64,000 bases of DNA from Mytilus edulis (Eukaryota; Mollusca; Bivalvia; Mytilida; Mytilidae), in contig NC_092344.1 of assembly GCF_963676685.1 (NCBI RefSeq), positions 93,712,749 through 93,776,748 of the forward strand, given 5' to 3'. The position numbers and the translations under genes are program-made. The notes under the pieces are model-generated. The model ran no database searches and was not told where the DNA came from. It saw nothing but the letters and a program-made list of their open reading frames with translations. Numbering within the stretch: position 1 is the first letter of the stretch; the number at the start of each line of letters is the position of its first letter. Below, one piece after another: positions 37,701 through 49,790 of the stretch.

Positions 37701-39285
37701 TCGTTGTCGTCGTTGGTATGGTGGTTGTCTTTGTCGTCGTTGGTATCGTGGTTGTCTTTGTCGTCGTTGGTTTGGTCGTTGTCCTTGTCGTCGTTGGTTT
37801 TGTGGTTGTTATTGTCGTCGTTGGTATTGTGGTTGTTTTTGTCGTCGTTGGTTTTGTGGTTATTGTGGTTGTTTTGATGGTTGTAGGTAATGTGGTTCGA
37901 ACTGCAAAATAATCAAAGTTGATTAAACTTTTATGTCATTGTTTATCAACATTCGAATAAATGGCAATTTTATAAGTTTGATTTGATGGGCGCAGAGGTC
38001 ATACATATGCAAGATAATTTGTTATGGAAGTTATAGAAAGCATAGACTTTATTTCTTTATTTCTAGAAATTGACACGATGAACTATTGGGATAAATAAAA
38101 GTTATTTTTAGTTATTAACGTCTTATAATACTTAGTAAGAAATTATACTCTATCGAACATTTAGATATAACGGGATTTACAATAATTACCGTTAACGATA
38201 TATCTGTACCATTTTAATGAGATTTCAGAAATAGAGGTGACGAATTTCTAATTAATACATAATTATAAAGATGAATGATGATTTATTGAGGTTTAGCAGA
38301 ACGTGCCGTTATATATATATATATAGTGTTTATGTTCTACGTTTTTAACTCTACTTGATATTCGACTTTAGACAGAGAAAAGAGATGGAAAAAGTTTGTT
38401 AACCAAATTATCGGGACTATATAAAAAGACCAAAAAACTTCAAACCTATCATCATGACGGGCAATACAACTTCACAGTATAAAAAGTATATAAATATTGA
38501 AAAGAGGGACAAAAGATACCATGTAAATGTACTTTACATTGGCACTTGTATCCCATCGTCTTAAATCTATATATTTATAAAACCGAAATTTATAACGCAT
38601 TGTTACATCTATATCTGATACTAAAAAATGTACTTACATATTTTGTTTAATAGAATGATTGTGTAAAAGGGCATCACAAGATAAAGAATTCCTTAACAGC
38701 ACCTTGCACAGATACGATTTCAATTATGTTCCTAAATTACCATATACTTGGTGTGCCTTGAACTATTTTCATACAACTTTTCAATGTCTTTGCTAGTTGT
38801 GTATAATAAATTTTTATTATGTGTTCAAAAAAGAGAAGCATTGCAAATACCTAGATAATACTAAACAGACGAAATTATTGTTAAATTATGCCAAAAAAGG
38901 TTCTATGCATATGTTTAAGCTTACCTTCACAGCAGGATCCTCCATAGCCAGAAGGGCAGATACAATTATTACGTTTTATATCAAATGTTCCTCCTCTCTG
39001 ACATTTTCCACAAGATTTGTATGCTGTTGCATTTTTCTGCCACCAACTGAATGGAATATTACAACCGTGTAAGCACCCTTTTAGTGAATTATATTTAGAT
39101 TGATCACAACAGATATATTTCCATCTTTCCTGTACTCCTCCTCCTCCACATGTAGCATTACAAGAACCCCAATGAGCCCATTGTGTAACTTGACAATAAC
39201 CATATGGGTCACATGCATCACATGAATCATTCAAGAAAGTGTATAACAATACTTTGAAAGTATACGCTAAAACGTTGATTTTCAT
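31669..39285 (-). CDS. Gene C: TSP1-like/mucin membrane paralogue without EGF exons
   Basis: Exons in transcription order: 39285-38925, 37901-37347, 32295-32208, 31726-31669: 1062 nt in one frame, 353 aa. Domains: signal peptide (about 1-19); TSP1-like module with WAHWGSC and CGGGG (about 31-120); 185-residue Thr/Lys/Pro mucin (121-305); TM helix (about 308-330) with CCCC; basic tail ending KTC. No EGF exon was found in the 5-kb intron between the mucin and TM exons. The frame closes perfectly, which supports the model, but the TM and tail exons could instead belong to the decayed neighbour whose first exon remains at 35.4 kb. Role inferred as a glycosylated cell-surface protein. Convergent with gene B, about 350 bp apart. 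Confidence 0.68.
32208..32295 (-). CDS. Gene C exon 3: transmembrane exon
   Basis: 88 nt, phase 1 to 2, acceptor TTATTTCAG and donor GTACGT. Encodes TWAIAVMSVSCLGIVLVCC. Same length as the TM exons of genes A and B, with a close copy at 52.7 kb. Confidence 0.82.
32505..32815 (+). repeat. Dispersed repeat family D
   Basis: Blocks GTACCAAGTCAGAATAATGG, GTTTCTGTGTGTGTAG and AGCGGTATACTACTGC recur at 47.04-47.43 kb (+), 3.96-4.13 kb (-) and 63.22-63.44 kb (-). Lies in intron 2 of gene C. Confidence 0.6.
32821..33123 (-). pseudogene. Thr/Ser-rich open frame, possible mucin exon or relic
   Basis: The minus strand encodes a Thr/Ser-rich stretch (ITTTLPM, ISTTTTSATITK). It lies between the decayed first exon at 35.4 kb and the TM exon at 32.2 kb, where a mucin exon of that copy would be expected. 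I could not find splice sites in the required phase 1-1, so it is a relic, an alternative exon or chance. Confidence 0.35.
33955..34095 (+). repeat. Family A retroelement 3' end
   Basis: Diverged copy with TTTTACCATGGTATTATTAG and CATCTTTCGTCTCTCTATTT. Confidence 0.5.
34555..34950. repeat. Dispersed repeat family C
   Basis: Begins with AATGGGGAATGTGTCAAAGA, shared with a partial copy at 33.69-33.74 kb, and continues through GGTCACCAACAGGTCTTCAA and CTCCTGACTTGGGACAGGCG. I recall these blocks as common in mussel DNA. No coding content. Confidence 0.5.
35030..35095. repeat. Short tandem repeat, about 21 bp x 3
   Basis: Three imperfect units around GAGAAATGTCAACTTCGAACT. Confidence 0.6.
35405..35650 (-). 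pseudogene. Decayed first exon (TSP1-like) of a fourth paralogue
   Basis: The minus strand aligns with gene C exon 1 over most of its length (both contain ACATTTTCCACA and TGCCACCAACT on the plus strand). It keeps WGSCNAT and SWWQ, but the CGGGG block is damaged with loss of a Cys codon, CAG has become TAG, and a one-base indel shifts the frame before the CLHGC motif. It is a relic of tandem duplication, now inside the gene C intron. Confidence 0.82.
36250..37190. repeat. Degenerate tandem array with CCATGGYAACGGCAGCCATTTT motif
   Basis: At least five diverged units, each with a core like TTTCCATGGYAACGGCAGCC followed by ATTTTGGAAATTCC, spaced about 130-200 bp. The flanks carry GATGTCACCC (left) and GGGTGACAT (right) in inverted orientation, hinting at a transposable unit. 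Non-coding, in the gene C intron. Confidence 0.6.
37347..37901 (-). CDS. Gene C exon 2: Thr-rich mucin exon with 27-bp repeats
   Basis: 555 nt, phase 1-1, acceptor ATTTTGCAG and donor GTATAA. It encodes about 16 repeats of a nine-residue unit (KTTTKPTTT and variants) from a 27-bp minisatellite, ending MPSATKT. A dense O-glycosylation target by composition. Long open frames on the plus strand here (Val-, Cys- or Leu-rich) are shadows of the repeat. Unit number is likely polymorphic. Confidence 0.82.
38925..39285 (-). CDS. Gene C exon 1: signal peptide and TSP1-like module
   Basis: 361 nt, ends in phase 1 at GTAAGC, identical in length and phase to gene B exon 1. Contains WAHWGSC, CGGGG, YICC and a Cys-rich ending CPSGYGGSCCEG. 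Confidence 0.86.
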
Positions 39286-39667
39286 TCTGAAGACTTTACT
39301 ATTCTGAATAATGACACAAAATACAAAACAATATCATACACATGAACACAAAGAGATCTGATAACATAAAGTCGAAGGATTATTATACCAATAAATATTT
39401 AATAAAAAAATGCTTCTCATAAAGCAAACTGTGTGCAAAGTTATTGAAACACAAACATTTAATAAAAAACTATATCAGAAAAAACCCATTCGGATTGGAT
39501 TTAAGTATTATTCAGAGAAATAAAAAAGATATATTGTTTAATGATAAATACAACATTAAATAGAAAATGTTTGTCCACTTTGTTAATTACACTTTGGGGG
39601 AAAATATGGAATGTGATTAGGAAGATACTATAAAATTAGGGAAATCAAATTGGTGAAGATGTACTAA

Positions 39668-40465
39668 TCGGGTACTCATTGGATTTACCGAGCGATACTG
39701 AAGTACTCGCTCGGTAAAAAATTACAATATGGGAGCACAAAATTATCCCTATTTCATGTATTGGGGGTCGTTGTCTTATAAACGTAATACCCCCAATACT
39801 ATTATCTAGGAATAGATAATAGTCCTAGCTATTTTATTCCATAATTAAATGCTCATTTACTACATGTACTTATTTTGTAAACTGGCTATTATCTTATCAA
39901 GTAATTATTCAATATGTATAGACAAATTATAACTCAAACAACAGTCTTTGGGAACCGTAAAAACATCATTAACTCATCATCAAAGGGGATTATGATTAGA
40001 ACCTTTTAATGCATTGAATCATTTTCTGAGGGTTGACACGGGGTGCAACATTTTTGTATTCTTTTTTTAATTATTATCTTGTTGACTTTACTAAGACGAG
40101 GCGATTTTTGATCTGTGTTAGAAATCTTAACAGTCCTGATGATAAAAAATGAAAAAAATATGCTCTGAGTGGCGGTATAAAGGTAAAGGAATGACTAACA
40201 TTTACTAAACAGTGCTCTTTTTTCATAGACTAGCTCTGGAGGAAAACGCAATCATTCGAATCGTAGTTTTTTTTTTTTTTTTTTAGTAAATTTGATAAAT
40301 ATTTAATTTCCTGGAAGGCGCTCTCAATAAAAATATGTTTTGTTTAAACTTAAAATTCAACAAAATTCTTACAGGTAATCAATTAGTCGAGTATCATTTT
40401 AGAATAATTCAATACTCAGTACTACCGAGCGATACTCGAGTACTCGAGTATTCGTTGCCATCCCT
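39668..40465. mobile_element. Possible MITE with ACCGAGCGATACT ends
   Basis: TACCGAGCGATACT and flanking TACTCG repeats occur at both ends (39685-39720 and 40415-40455), and the right border reads ATTCGTTGCCATCCCTA, an end I recall from hAT-type MITEs. The left border is less clear. No coding content. Confidence 0.4.
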
Positions 40466-41164
40466 ACATAAAATACATACATTTTGAAGAATAGTAGAAA
40501 TGGCATTTTCTACTAAAACTTCATTTGACAACAAATCTATACAGGGTTTATACAGATGTATATGTCAGTTTCTGGTTCTAAAGAATCCATGTTTTATACT
40601 CATAATACATAGAGTTTTAACTTTAGATCAGGTTACATGTAACACCACCAGTACGATTAGTGTTAAGTGTTGCAGCAATCATCTTGCGTTAATGATGTCT
40701 TTTTATGATAAGGTAATTATGTTTCTTTTTGGATAAGTTTATAAAATATTTTCTCTAATTGTATGAAAATTTATCCCTTTCCGAACCCATTGTATTAAAA
40801 AAATTTAATCAACGTGTCGTTGGCGGTGATCTTAAAATATTATTGGATGATTGTAAGGGTCATAACCTTTTAAGCTAACTGAATGAATCAAAATAATGAA
40901 ATGGACAACTTAGTGGAGTGTAAAAGGCACTCGAAGGGGATTTTCGTTTCACAAAAAAAGTAAATTTATTTTTTAAACATAAACAGATTCTTACATAGTT
41001 ACTTGTGGATAATCGGATTTATCCAATCTCGATAGGCATATTATAAATCCTAAAATCCACGTCAAGGCTCGGACTTTAAAATTGATAATTTAACTATTTT
41101 GATTGTATGAATCTGATAATCCACTGGTATCAATGTAAGATTTTTAATTTCTCTATAAATAAAA

Positions 41165-41435
41165 GGAGCCTGTAATTCAGTGGTCGTCGTTTGTTTATGT
41201 GTTACATATTTGTTTTTCGTTCATTGTTTTTACATAAATCAGGCCGTTAGTTTTCTCGTTTGAATTGTTTTACATTGTCTTATCGGGGCCTATTATAGCT
41301 GAATATGTGGTATGGGCTTTGCTCATTGTTTAAGGCCGTACGGTGACCTGTAGTTGTTAATGTCTGTGTCATTTCGGTCTTTTGTGGATAGTTGTCTCAT
41401 TGGCAATCTTCTATTTTATAAATATGTAAAACCTG
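41165..41435 (+). repeat. Dispersed repeat family B
   Basis: Shares GGGGCCTATTATAGCTGAAT and GTCTTTTGTGGATAGTTGTC with the copies at 16.1 and 49.5 kb. Confidence 0.6.
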
Positions 41436-42329
41436 TTTCAGTAATCGCAATATTATGATAATATGTATTATGCTTGTTTCATTATAATGAATACCATTAC
41501 AGAAAAAGAGGTATTTGAAAGACGACGAGTTATACTTATTCTTTGTCTTTAGATATGATTTATTAACTGATGGCAGATAGATAAAATGACTTCGTTCAAT
41601 CATAATTGTTTTTTTTCTCACTTTTTATGTTTTACAAGTCTGATAGAAATTTATTATCACTGTTCAGTTATTAAAGTTTCTTCATGTAACCGCCATGACG
41701 ATACAATCATTTTAATGAATTGTTAACATCTCTACTTATATATATATATATATTTTAATTTATATGACAGCTTATAATTTGTCGCATTTTGTATTCAAAT
41801 TCCCTTTTACCGTGAATTACCTTTGCATACCACAAAACAAAACCCCCATATATGTAGTGCTCCAAAATTATCGTGACATTAGTTTAAGTGTTCACATACG
41901 TTAAATATTTTTAACAACCATGTACATAACAGTATTCAAATTGTGAAGATCCCCCTAAAAAACATATGTTAAGAATTTTATTCTGCTTTTAAACCCCTTT
42001 TTTCTTTCTTATTAAATAAATACAATCATATTATTCACTTGCCATAGTTTTGATGAAAGACTGCACAAATATTTTTCAGGACTACTTTGGTTTTTAATCA
42101 AGGACATGTACTAGATGTAATGTTATACACCTTACTATTTCAGTTTTGCAAGTTTCTTCAAAAATAATTCAGTTAATGAAAGTTTTGTATGAGAAAAACT
42201 TCTTTAATTACATCCATATTTAACCACGCAATGTAGATTGATGAGATTCATTTCACTGCTGAGTTTGAATATTTTTAAACTTTACAACACAAGCTTATTT
42301 CAGTTAATGAATTATTTAAAAGATAATCG

Positions 42330-42490
42330 AGAGATACCAAATGGATATACAAAGTCATACGTCGAATATAAACTAACAAAAATCGTTTTGGAACTAAAAA
42401 GAAAATGACAAAAATGACAACTAATATTGTGCAAAACACAACATAGAAAACTAAAGTCTGAGCACCAAGTTACCAACCAAACACTATGTT
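42330..42490 (-). repeat. Family A retroelement 3' end
   Basis: Diverged reverse copy with GCAAAACACAACATAGAAAA. Confidence 0.5.
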
Positions 42491-42499
42491 GCATTGTAT

Positions 42500-44845
42500 A
42501 GCACTTTCTTCAGCGCTAGTTCAGCAATGTCGTGCTAGAATTTAACCCTATCAATATCGTTGACCTTTTGTACGGATTTTCTTATCCCAACGTTAATTTT
42601 TGAAGTTTACATTTGGCATATTTGGTCAATGATAGGTTTTAACAATATATATCAATAACAATTTTGTGGTAAACAAAAACGTATGTTAAACATACATTTT
42701 TAGGAAAAGATGCAAGTCATCAAGTTCTGCTAAAATTATTTTAAAAAAGCACAATTTAGAGCGTTCATTATTTTGTATTTAAGATTTTGATTTCGACTAG
42801 AGTGTTTAATGGAGGTGACATTGATGTTCATTTCAAAATTTTAATGGATTATTTATGTCGAAAGATGGTAAAAGGTCACTTAAAATTAAGGCAGTATGGT
42901 TTTACGAATACAAATATTCAGACACTACGAGTCCAGTTACACACTCATTTTCTTAAAGTTAATTTGTTTTTTTGTTTCATATCAATCACCGCTGAAATTA
43001 CTTGAAATGAATTTATGGTTTGAAGCTGAGCACTGTATCCAAAATTAAAGCCATTTTCCTTTTAGTTTAGCGTTCAAACAATTTGTTATAACTTAATATC
43101 AATTTCCACTTAGTGAGCATGCCTTTTCAGAAACTGAGTAAAATTAACCAGTGCTTATAATATGTTTGGTCGATTCTTGGCAATATTTCAGCCTCCTTTC
43201 ACATTGCAGGTTTAATATTCCAATATTCCGTTTCTTTTTTTACATTTTAACAAAGACATTATTTGCATTTGTAAATTTTTCAATATACGCAACTTACTAA
43301 GATTGTAAAAGCTAGAGATCGTCTAAAATTCTAAAACTAATTCAATTAAAGTTTGGCTCTTAGCCTTTGTGGTGAAAATTTGTTCTCTAATTATTTATGT
43401 TTTTTACGGGAAAAATCGAATTTTTATAATGTTCGCTTTGTTTTTTTGGCCATAGAACTGTTTTTAGTCCAATGCTAGCTCTCTATTACGCCCTGCGATA
43501 ATCCGAAATTCATACTCCATTGGAGGTGTTGCGGTACCTATAATCAAATATCACAAAGAACTGTTCATATTATTTTGATAATTCTTTGAGGTTATGAAAA
43601 GCCTTACACTTTTATCTCAGGTACACATAAATATAAACAAAATTCCACTGATGAATGAAGTTTCAATTTTATACAATGATGATGATTTTCACGCACCACT
43701 TCAATGCATTTGGTACGTAACATTTTGTTTTGTTTTAATCTGTGCTCAACTCTTTTATTTTTCTCACAATCATTCGTCATCTACATAGTCACTAAAAAGT
43801 CATGATATAAACAACTGAATTTGGTTTCTTGATGAATTACAGTTACATCATAGTATTCCTGTTGCGTGCAGTCTTATATTGGTTTTGAGTAATCTACTTA
43901 TTCTTTTTCGAGGTATACAACCACATATCTAATGAAGGATATTCGCTATTCTGTTTAAAAAAAACCTAGCATTTAAAAGACTGTTATGAATTGATAGTTG
44001 CTGCATATATTTGTAACAGAACTATAAAAAATGAAAGATTCGTGTTCTTTCAAAACATTTGCATGGTAAAAACATTTGCCTAACTTCTTGTCCTTTTATA
44101 ACGTCCTCCTTTTAGGTTGCATTTCTGTAAATATTGACAATGCAATTTCCCATAGGAACTCCTTTTACGGCTAAAACTGTACCACTTTTACTATGAAGTT
44201 TTGAAAAAAATCTTATCCTAGAATTGAAAGTTCATATGCACCACAATTTTTTTCAAAGGTCAAAATATAGGGCTGTGCGGCATATTTTCAACGTTTATAT
44301 GCCTTGAACTTCTCAGAGTTTAAACTTACACTAATTTTCTTAACTACCCCTACCTCGAATGAAAGGTTACCACAGATTTCAATGTAAACAATATGCACGT
44401 GTTTATTTACTGGTAACATTTCCAAGTTCTGTCTCTGCGATATGGAACACAGAGAGCATAACTGGGAATCAGTATGTAAACAAAATTAATTTTCTATGAA
44501 TATTCTATTACTCCCCAAAAGAGGCGTGTTTTGAGAAACAGCTGTATTTACAAAGTGCAACCTATAGTCAAATTTGGTGTTATCCTTATCTTACAGTTAT
44601 TAAAGTATGGGAAGAAGAAGTTTGATTTTGAACACTTTACCTTGATAATTGTCTAAACATATCGCATACAGTCAAATAAAATTAATAATCACAACAACAT
44701 CTGTCATGTGTATCAACGTTTGAATTATGATAGTTCCTGCAATATAAAGTGTAAATGCATGAATTTAAGATTCAGTATTTTATTTTTATGAAAATATAAT
44801 AAATTAATGTCAAATGAACCGAAATCATAATATATTCTTACGTAG
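42500..44845. other. Intergenic, nothing recognised
   Basis: AT-rich sequence. Frames at 42787-43005 and 43594-43788 have no recognisable domain, paralogue or splice context. Confidence 0.45.
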
Positions 44846-44847
44846 CG

Positions 44848-45990
44848 TCATATTTCGACTCTTCAAAATTGAAGAGTCTATCCTAAATTGTAGTATTGAA
44901 GAAAATTGTATGGCCTTCCAAATACAGTTTCGATTCCTAACATCATTGAAGAGACATTTATTGACGAAAACTGGACAAAAGTCATGGTGTACAAATTTTT
45001 GCACCTCGCGTTGCTGTATACCATCTATGCCGCAACTTTATTCTTTTCTGAATTGCAATAAATTATTATAAGATCCATTTTGTTACATCTGGTTTCATTT
45101 ATTTGGCAATCGCCAATGGAAGTAAGCAAGGTTTAAAAACATCAGCTATTCGGTTGTTTGTCAAATGCGTTTTGTTAAAATATACTTTTTCACTTTTTCG
45201 GTCTTTTGGAAAATGTTGTTTGTGCTATATGTAGACCCTCAACCAAAAAAGGAGTAGGTCCGGTGAGGGCCGTTTTTGGCCTCAAAGTTCAGGTTCATAG
45301 GAAAAAAAAATTTTGGACACTTTTTTAACACTTAAGTGTCTACTTTAGTCAAATCAATTAGTAGATGTGAAAGATTTTAACTGATTTTGTCACTAAAAAC
45401 GCTCCAAATCAAGCTTAATATGACAAATCTTTCAAATATGCCATAATATGTCACTTTTCAAATGTTTTTTGTCAGAAATGAAAGTGGTCGCATCCGTATG
45501 TATTATCATCAAATACAACTTACATTTAAATATAAAGAATGAACACAAATGCTGTCACTTCCATTTCAAACGGAAACCGTCAAAATTAACCAAAATGCAT
45601 ACATTTCGAGGATTTCAGTGACTTAATGATGCTAATACCCGATATAGGTGCATTTTATTATCAAAACAGCCCATATTTATGTAGCAGAAGTATTCTTCTT
45701 AACAATTAATAGCTAAAAGTTTACATTTTTACAAGTTTGTAAAATTACTACAATTTGGGGCCCAAAAGGGTCTTACTGGACCTACTCCTTTGTTTTAAAT
45801 GGACACGTATAAAAATTTCGGTTTTATCTAACGCAATCACAGGTTTGAACGTTGTTTTCAATCCGGTTTTCGACAATAAATGTCTCTTCAGTGATGTAAG
45901 GAATCGAAAAGGTATTTGGAAGGCCATATAATGTACCTCAATTTCTGATAGACTCTTGAATTTGAAGAGTCGAAATAGGATCAACGGATC
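44848..45990. repeat. Inverted pair flanking MITE-like element copy 2
   Basis: Arms at about 44848-44983 and 45855-45990 are inverted copies (roughly 80% identical by eye), each carrying a TCGACTCTTCAAAATTGAAG-type palindrome at the outer end and encoding a variant of MAFQIPFRFLTSLKRHLLSK. The unit enclosed at 45249-45790 is a relative of the element at 12748-13326. A further scrap of the arm is at about 46217-46250. Confidence 0.65.
45249..45790. mobile_element. Inverted-repeat DNA element (MITE-like), copy 2
   Basis: Ends GGAGTAGGTCCGG at the left and GGACCTACTCC at the right; the interior aligns with copy 1 in inverted orientation (ACTTAAGTGTCTA, GAAAGTGGTCGCATCCGT). Non-coding. Confidence 0.72.
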
Positions 45991-47036
45991 AAAGTTACCA
46001 AAAGGAAAAATTAATGCAAACACAAACGAAAAAATATAAACAAGTCTAAATTGAAAACAACGTTAAAACTATGATTGCTTAGAATAAAAACCGCAATCTT
46101 CATACGTGTTCATGCAAAACAAATGTCTTGATCGAGGGGTCTAAACCAAAAGATGGTATACAACAAAAATGAGGTGCATAAAATTTTACACCGTATCCGG
46201 ATTACGACAATTAGTGTGTATTCAGTGATGTTAGGAATCGAAACGGTATTTGTACTTGTAATTGATTTACATGAATTATATTTATTTAATTCGAAACGAA
46301 ATAGTACAGCTAAACTGCTCAATATGCATGTTCTCAGAACAAAAGTTATAAAATTCTGCCAGAAATAAATTATCGGAATATTCCAGCCCGTAAGAATTTT
46401 AAAGCAGTTTCAGACAAAACATTTACACATCATATCCCTTTATTCGATGAACAGTGTTAAGTAAGAGATTTAAAATATACACCAACCACGTTCAAGAAGG
46501 TTTACGTTATCAGCATTCAAGTACTTTTAAAGAAGTTTGTTTGGTTTTAATTGTCAGCGAAACAAATTGATCAAAGACATTCTGACCTTTTATAGATATA
46601 GTGTGACATTTAAATGATCATGGATTACGTCAAGTACTGTGTTTGAATATGGAATGCCTTTATGAGATTTTGTCTAGCATTTGTTATAACTGTCTCACTC
46701 GGCTAATGTCAAAAACTTTGTTTTTCCTCAGATGCAAGTGCCATCTTGTGTGTCATCTAATATCTAAAAGAATTAGCCACACGATTGTTGCAACGAATCT
46801 CCGAAAGGTGAATTTATATATTTATTAAAATATTTTTTTCAATCCTGTTTACTATAATTATTGCAAATAATATCTGATCTGCCAAAGGTGAATATATATA
46901 TTTTATTAAATATCTATTTTCAATCCTATTAATAATGAGTTTATTTATAAACTGGAAAAAAAGAAGTACAGCGATTAAAAAAGACGACACAAAGGAATCC
47001 AAGTATAAGTGCGAGGTTTGGCATGCCATAAAACCA

Positions 47037-47430
47037 GGTTCAACCCACCACTTTTATTCCCCTTTAAAAGTGTCCTGTACCAAGTCAGGAAGATGGCCAT
47101 TGTTATAATATTGTTCGTTTCTGTGTGTGTGTTGCATTTTAACGTTGAGTCGTTTGTGTTTTCTCTTATTTTTTAGATAAGACGTGGCACGGTACTTGTC
47201 TATCCCAAATTCATGTATTTGATGTTATATTTGTTATTCTCGTGGTGTTTTGTCTATTGCTTGGTCCGTTTCTGTGTGTGTTGCGTTTCGGTGTTGTGTC
47301 GTTGTTCTCCTCTTATATTTAATGCGTTTCCCTCGGTTTTAGTTTGTTACCCCGATTTTGTTTTTTGTCCATGGATTTATGAGTTTTGAACAGCGGTATA
47401 CTACTGTTGCCTTTATTTAACATGTTTTAA
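47037..47430 (+). repeat. Dispersed repeat family D, partly duplicated
   Basis: Contains two versions of the GTTTCTGTGTGTGTTGC block and ends with AGCGGTATACTACTGTTGCC. Confidence 0.55.
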
Positions 47431-48589
47431 GATGTTCAAAAATTATAAACCGAGGTATCACATTAAAACTGAGGCTTATAAGGCATTATTGATTATTCAA
47501 GATTAAATCATTATTCTGGTTAGAACAGTATCATGCAATCAAAACACCTAGATGTGCTTTAGGGTGAGCATATTCTGTTAAACATTCATTTCAATGCAAA
47601 CGGTTCGAAAGTGATACCCAATTGTTGCTAAATGAAACCGAAGGTCATGACACACGTTGAGGAGTTATTCAAGAGCCATTATATAAGATGCATTGAAAAG
47701 ATTTAGTCATGGAATGTCTCACCGATGACAATAGTAAAAAAAACGGAAATTCAATTATTAGTTTGGTAGATTTATTTTACGTTTCAATGATACCCAAAAT
47801 AGTTGTTTCACAAACCAGCGTGTTAATTATTTCATATTCGTAATTATAAAGCAGCCAATGAATGTTCAAAGGAATGATTAGCATTCAAATCATTTATTTG
47901 AAACGTAATACCGCAATGAACTTTCAAGTTATGGGATTTTACGTCTCGTTACCTCAATTTTGTGCCGATAGATATAATAGCATACATTACACAAAAATTG
48001 TGATATCAGTATAATGTTGTGAAGCTTCAAAATTAACAACCAAAAGCGTAATATTTTCTCAAACGGCGGACATACTCGTAAGTTCCACAAGTGTCAAATT
48101 TGGCCTGGAAAGCTAAGTTCATTGTTTTCAAATACAAAATATTTATGGTTGATATCAAACATGTCAGGACATGAAGCAGAACTATTTGTTTCAAGCTTTT
48201 CTTGTAAAGCGTTGACATTTACACCCAAAAAAAGATATAAAAGGAGTCCAATAAGTAAGTTATTATACATGTATGTAAGAGATCTTGTTATTTTACCTCA
48301 GACTAAAATAACAATGTTAATTTACCTGTTTTCATTGAATTGTCGTGGAAAATAAAATACTGTGCTATTTATGTCGCCATGAGATGAACACTTTTGATGG
48401 TCCTTTTCGTTTTATTTTGAATTTTCAACATATTTTTTTTGTTTTTGATTTAAAAATGGTCGTAAATTTGATTGCAAATATATTTGTTGCAACTCACTTA
48501 AGCCTACATCTTTAATGAGAAAGGTAACTATGCTAGATATACTTATACTGAATGTGTGATTTAAGCTGTAAACTTTTGCATTGATAATA

Positions 48590-49420
48590 TTAATGTATGT
48601 TTCTGCAATACAGTTTATCTACAGGTTGTAGGTATTCCTATGGGTATCAATTGTGCCCCTTTTTAGCAGACTTGTTCGTGTACTGTTACGATTTTTAAAA
48701 GGTTTTTTTAAAAACCAAACTCAGTAGAAACCTGTTTAAATTATACTGAACTTTACGATATGAGGAACGATCATACGGTGTTTATATATCACAATTCGTT
48801 CGCTACGCCCGTGTCTGGTGTGTCGTTTGGTATTTCAATGAACGTTATCTATGCCTTACGGGTACATTTTCAGATACTTCCATAAATGAATGACAAACTT
48901 TACTAAATTCATCCATAAATACAAAGATTTGGATTTTAATTTTGATTGTACTGGTAGAAAACATATTCAAAACCGGATAACTCACCCTCATTTTTATGGA
49001 GATGTTGTGTATCTAGCCCGGAAATTTAGAATCGATCCGGATAAACTTTTTAATCCTTTAAATACATTTAATCTTAAAGGTTACCAATTCAACACTGAAA
49101 AAACGATTTTTTGATAGTTTTTAATGATATAAATATTGATTTTGTTATAAGTGAATTAAAATCAAACAAGATATTATGTTTATTAAATATGGACCTGCAT
49201 GCCTCTACAATCTGTTCATATCTGTATCTTGGCATTGCACGCAATGTTTTCTCTGAAGTTTAATGACGTCTTCACTGGTACTAAATCTATTGCATATCGG
49301 ATGGGTACGGATGTATTTTTTATTTGCTGTGGGGGTGTAAACGTACTCGTCATCGCCCTATGTATTTTAAGATGTTTTCTATTTGTTTTTTTTATGAGAT
49401 GAGCCGTTTTTAACTAATTT
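48590..49420 (+). pseudogene. Degraded reverse-transcriptase relic
   Basis: Broken frames keep short pieces such as VGIPMGINCAPF (an RT-like motif) and SGVSFGISMNV, separated by stops and shifts. I recall similar domains from Penelope-like or related elements of molluscs; class not resolved. A family B repeat follows at about 49480-49790. Confidence 0.5.
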
Positions 49421-49479
49421 TTACAATTTGTTATTATGCTGTGCCGTTGGTGAGTTGGAAGCCCGCTAACATGTTTCAC

Positions 49480-49790
49480 CACATTTATTGTTTGCAAGTC
49501 CATAGTCCTGAGCCTGTTATTCAGTTGTTGTCATTGGTTGCTGTGTTACATATTTGTCTTATCGTTAATGTTTTTGTACATTAATAAAGCTGTTATTTTT
49601 TCTTGTTTGAATTGTTTTACATTTGTCATTTCGGGGCCTTTAATAGCTGAATATACGAGATAAGCTGTGCTCATTGTTAAAGCCATATGGTGACCTATAG
49701 TTGTTAATTTCTTTGTAATATTGTCTATTGTAGAGAGTTGTCTTATTGTCAATCATACGACATCTTCTTTCTATAGCTGATACGTAAGTT
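49480..49790 (+). repeat. Dispersed repeat family B
   Basis: Third clear copy, with CGGGGCCTTTAATAGCTGAA and TGTAGAGAGTTGTCTTATTG. Confidence 0.6.

Noticed and set aside
37370..37912. Plus-strand frames of 160-180 codons rich in Val, Cys/Arg or Leu/Ser
   Set aside because: They are shadows of the 27-bp repeat; the minus-strand Thr-rich reading has correct splice sites and phase.
42787..43005. Plus-strand 72-codon frame (MISTRVFNGG)
   Set aside because: No domain, splice signals or repeats to support it.
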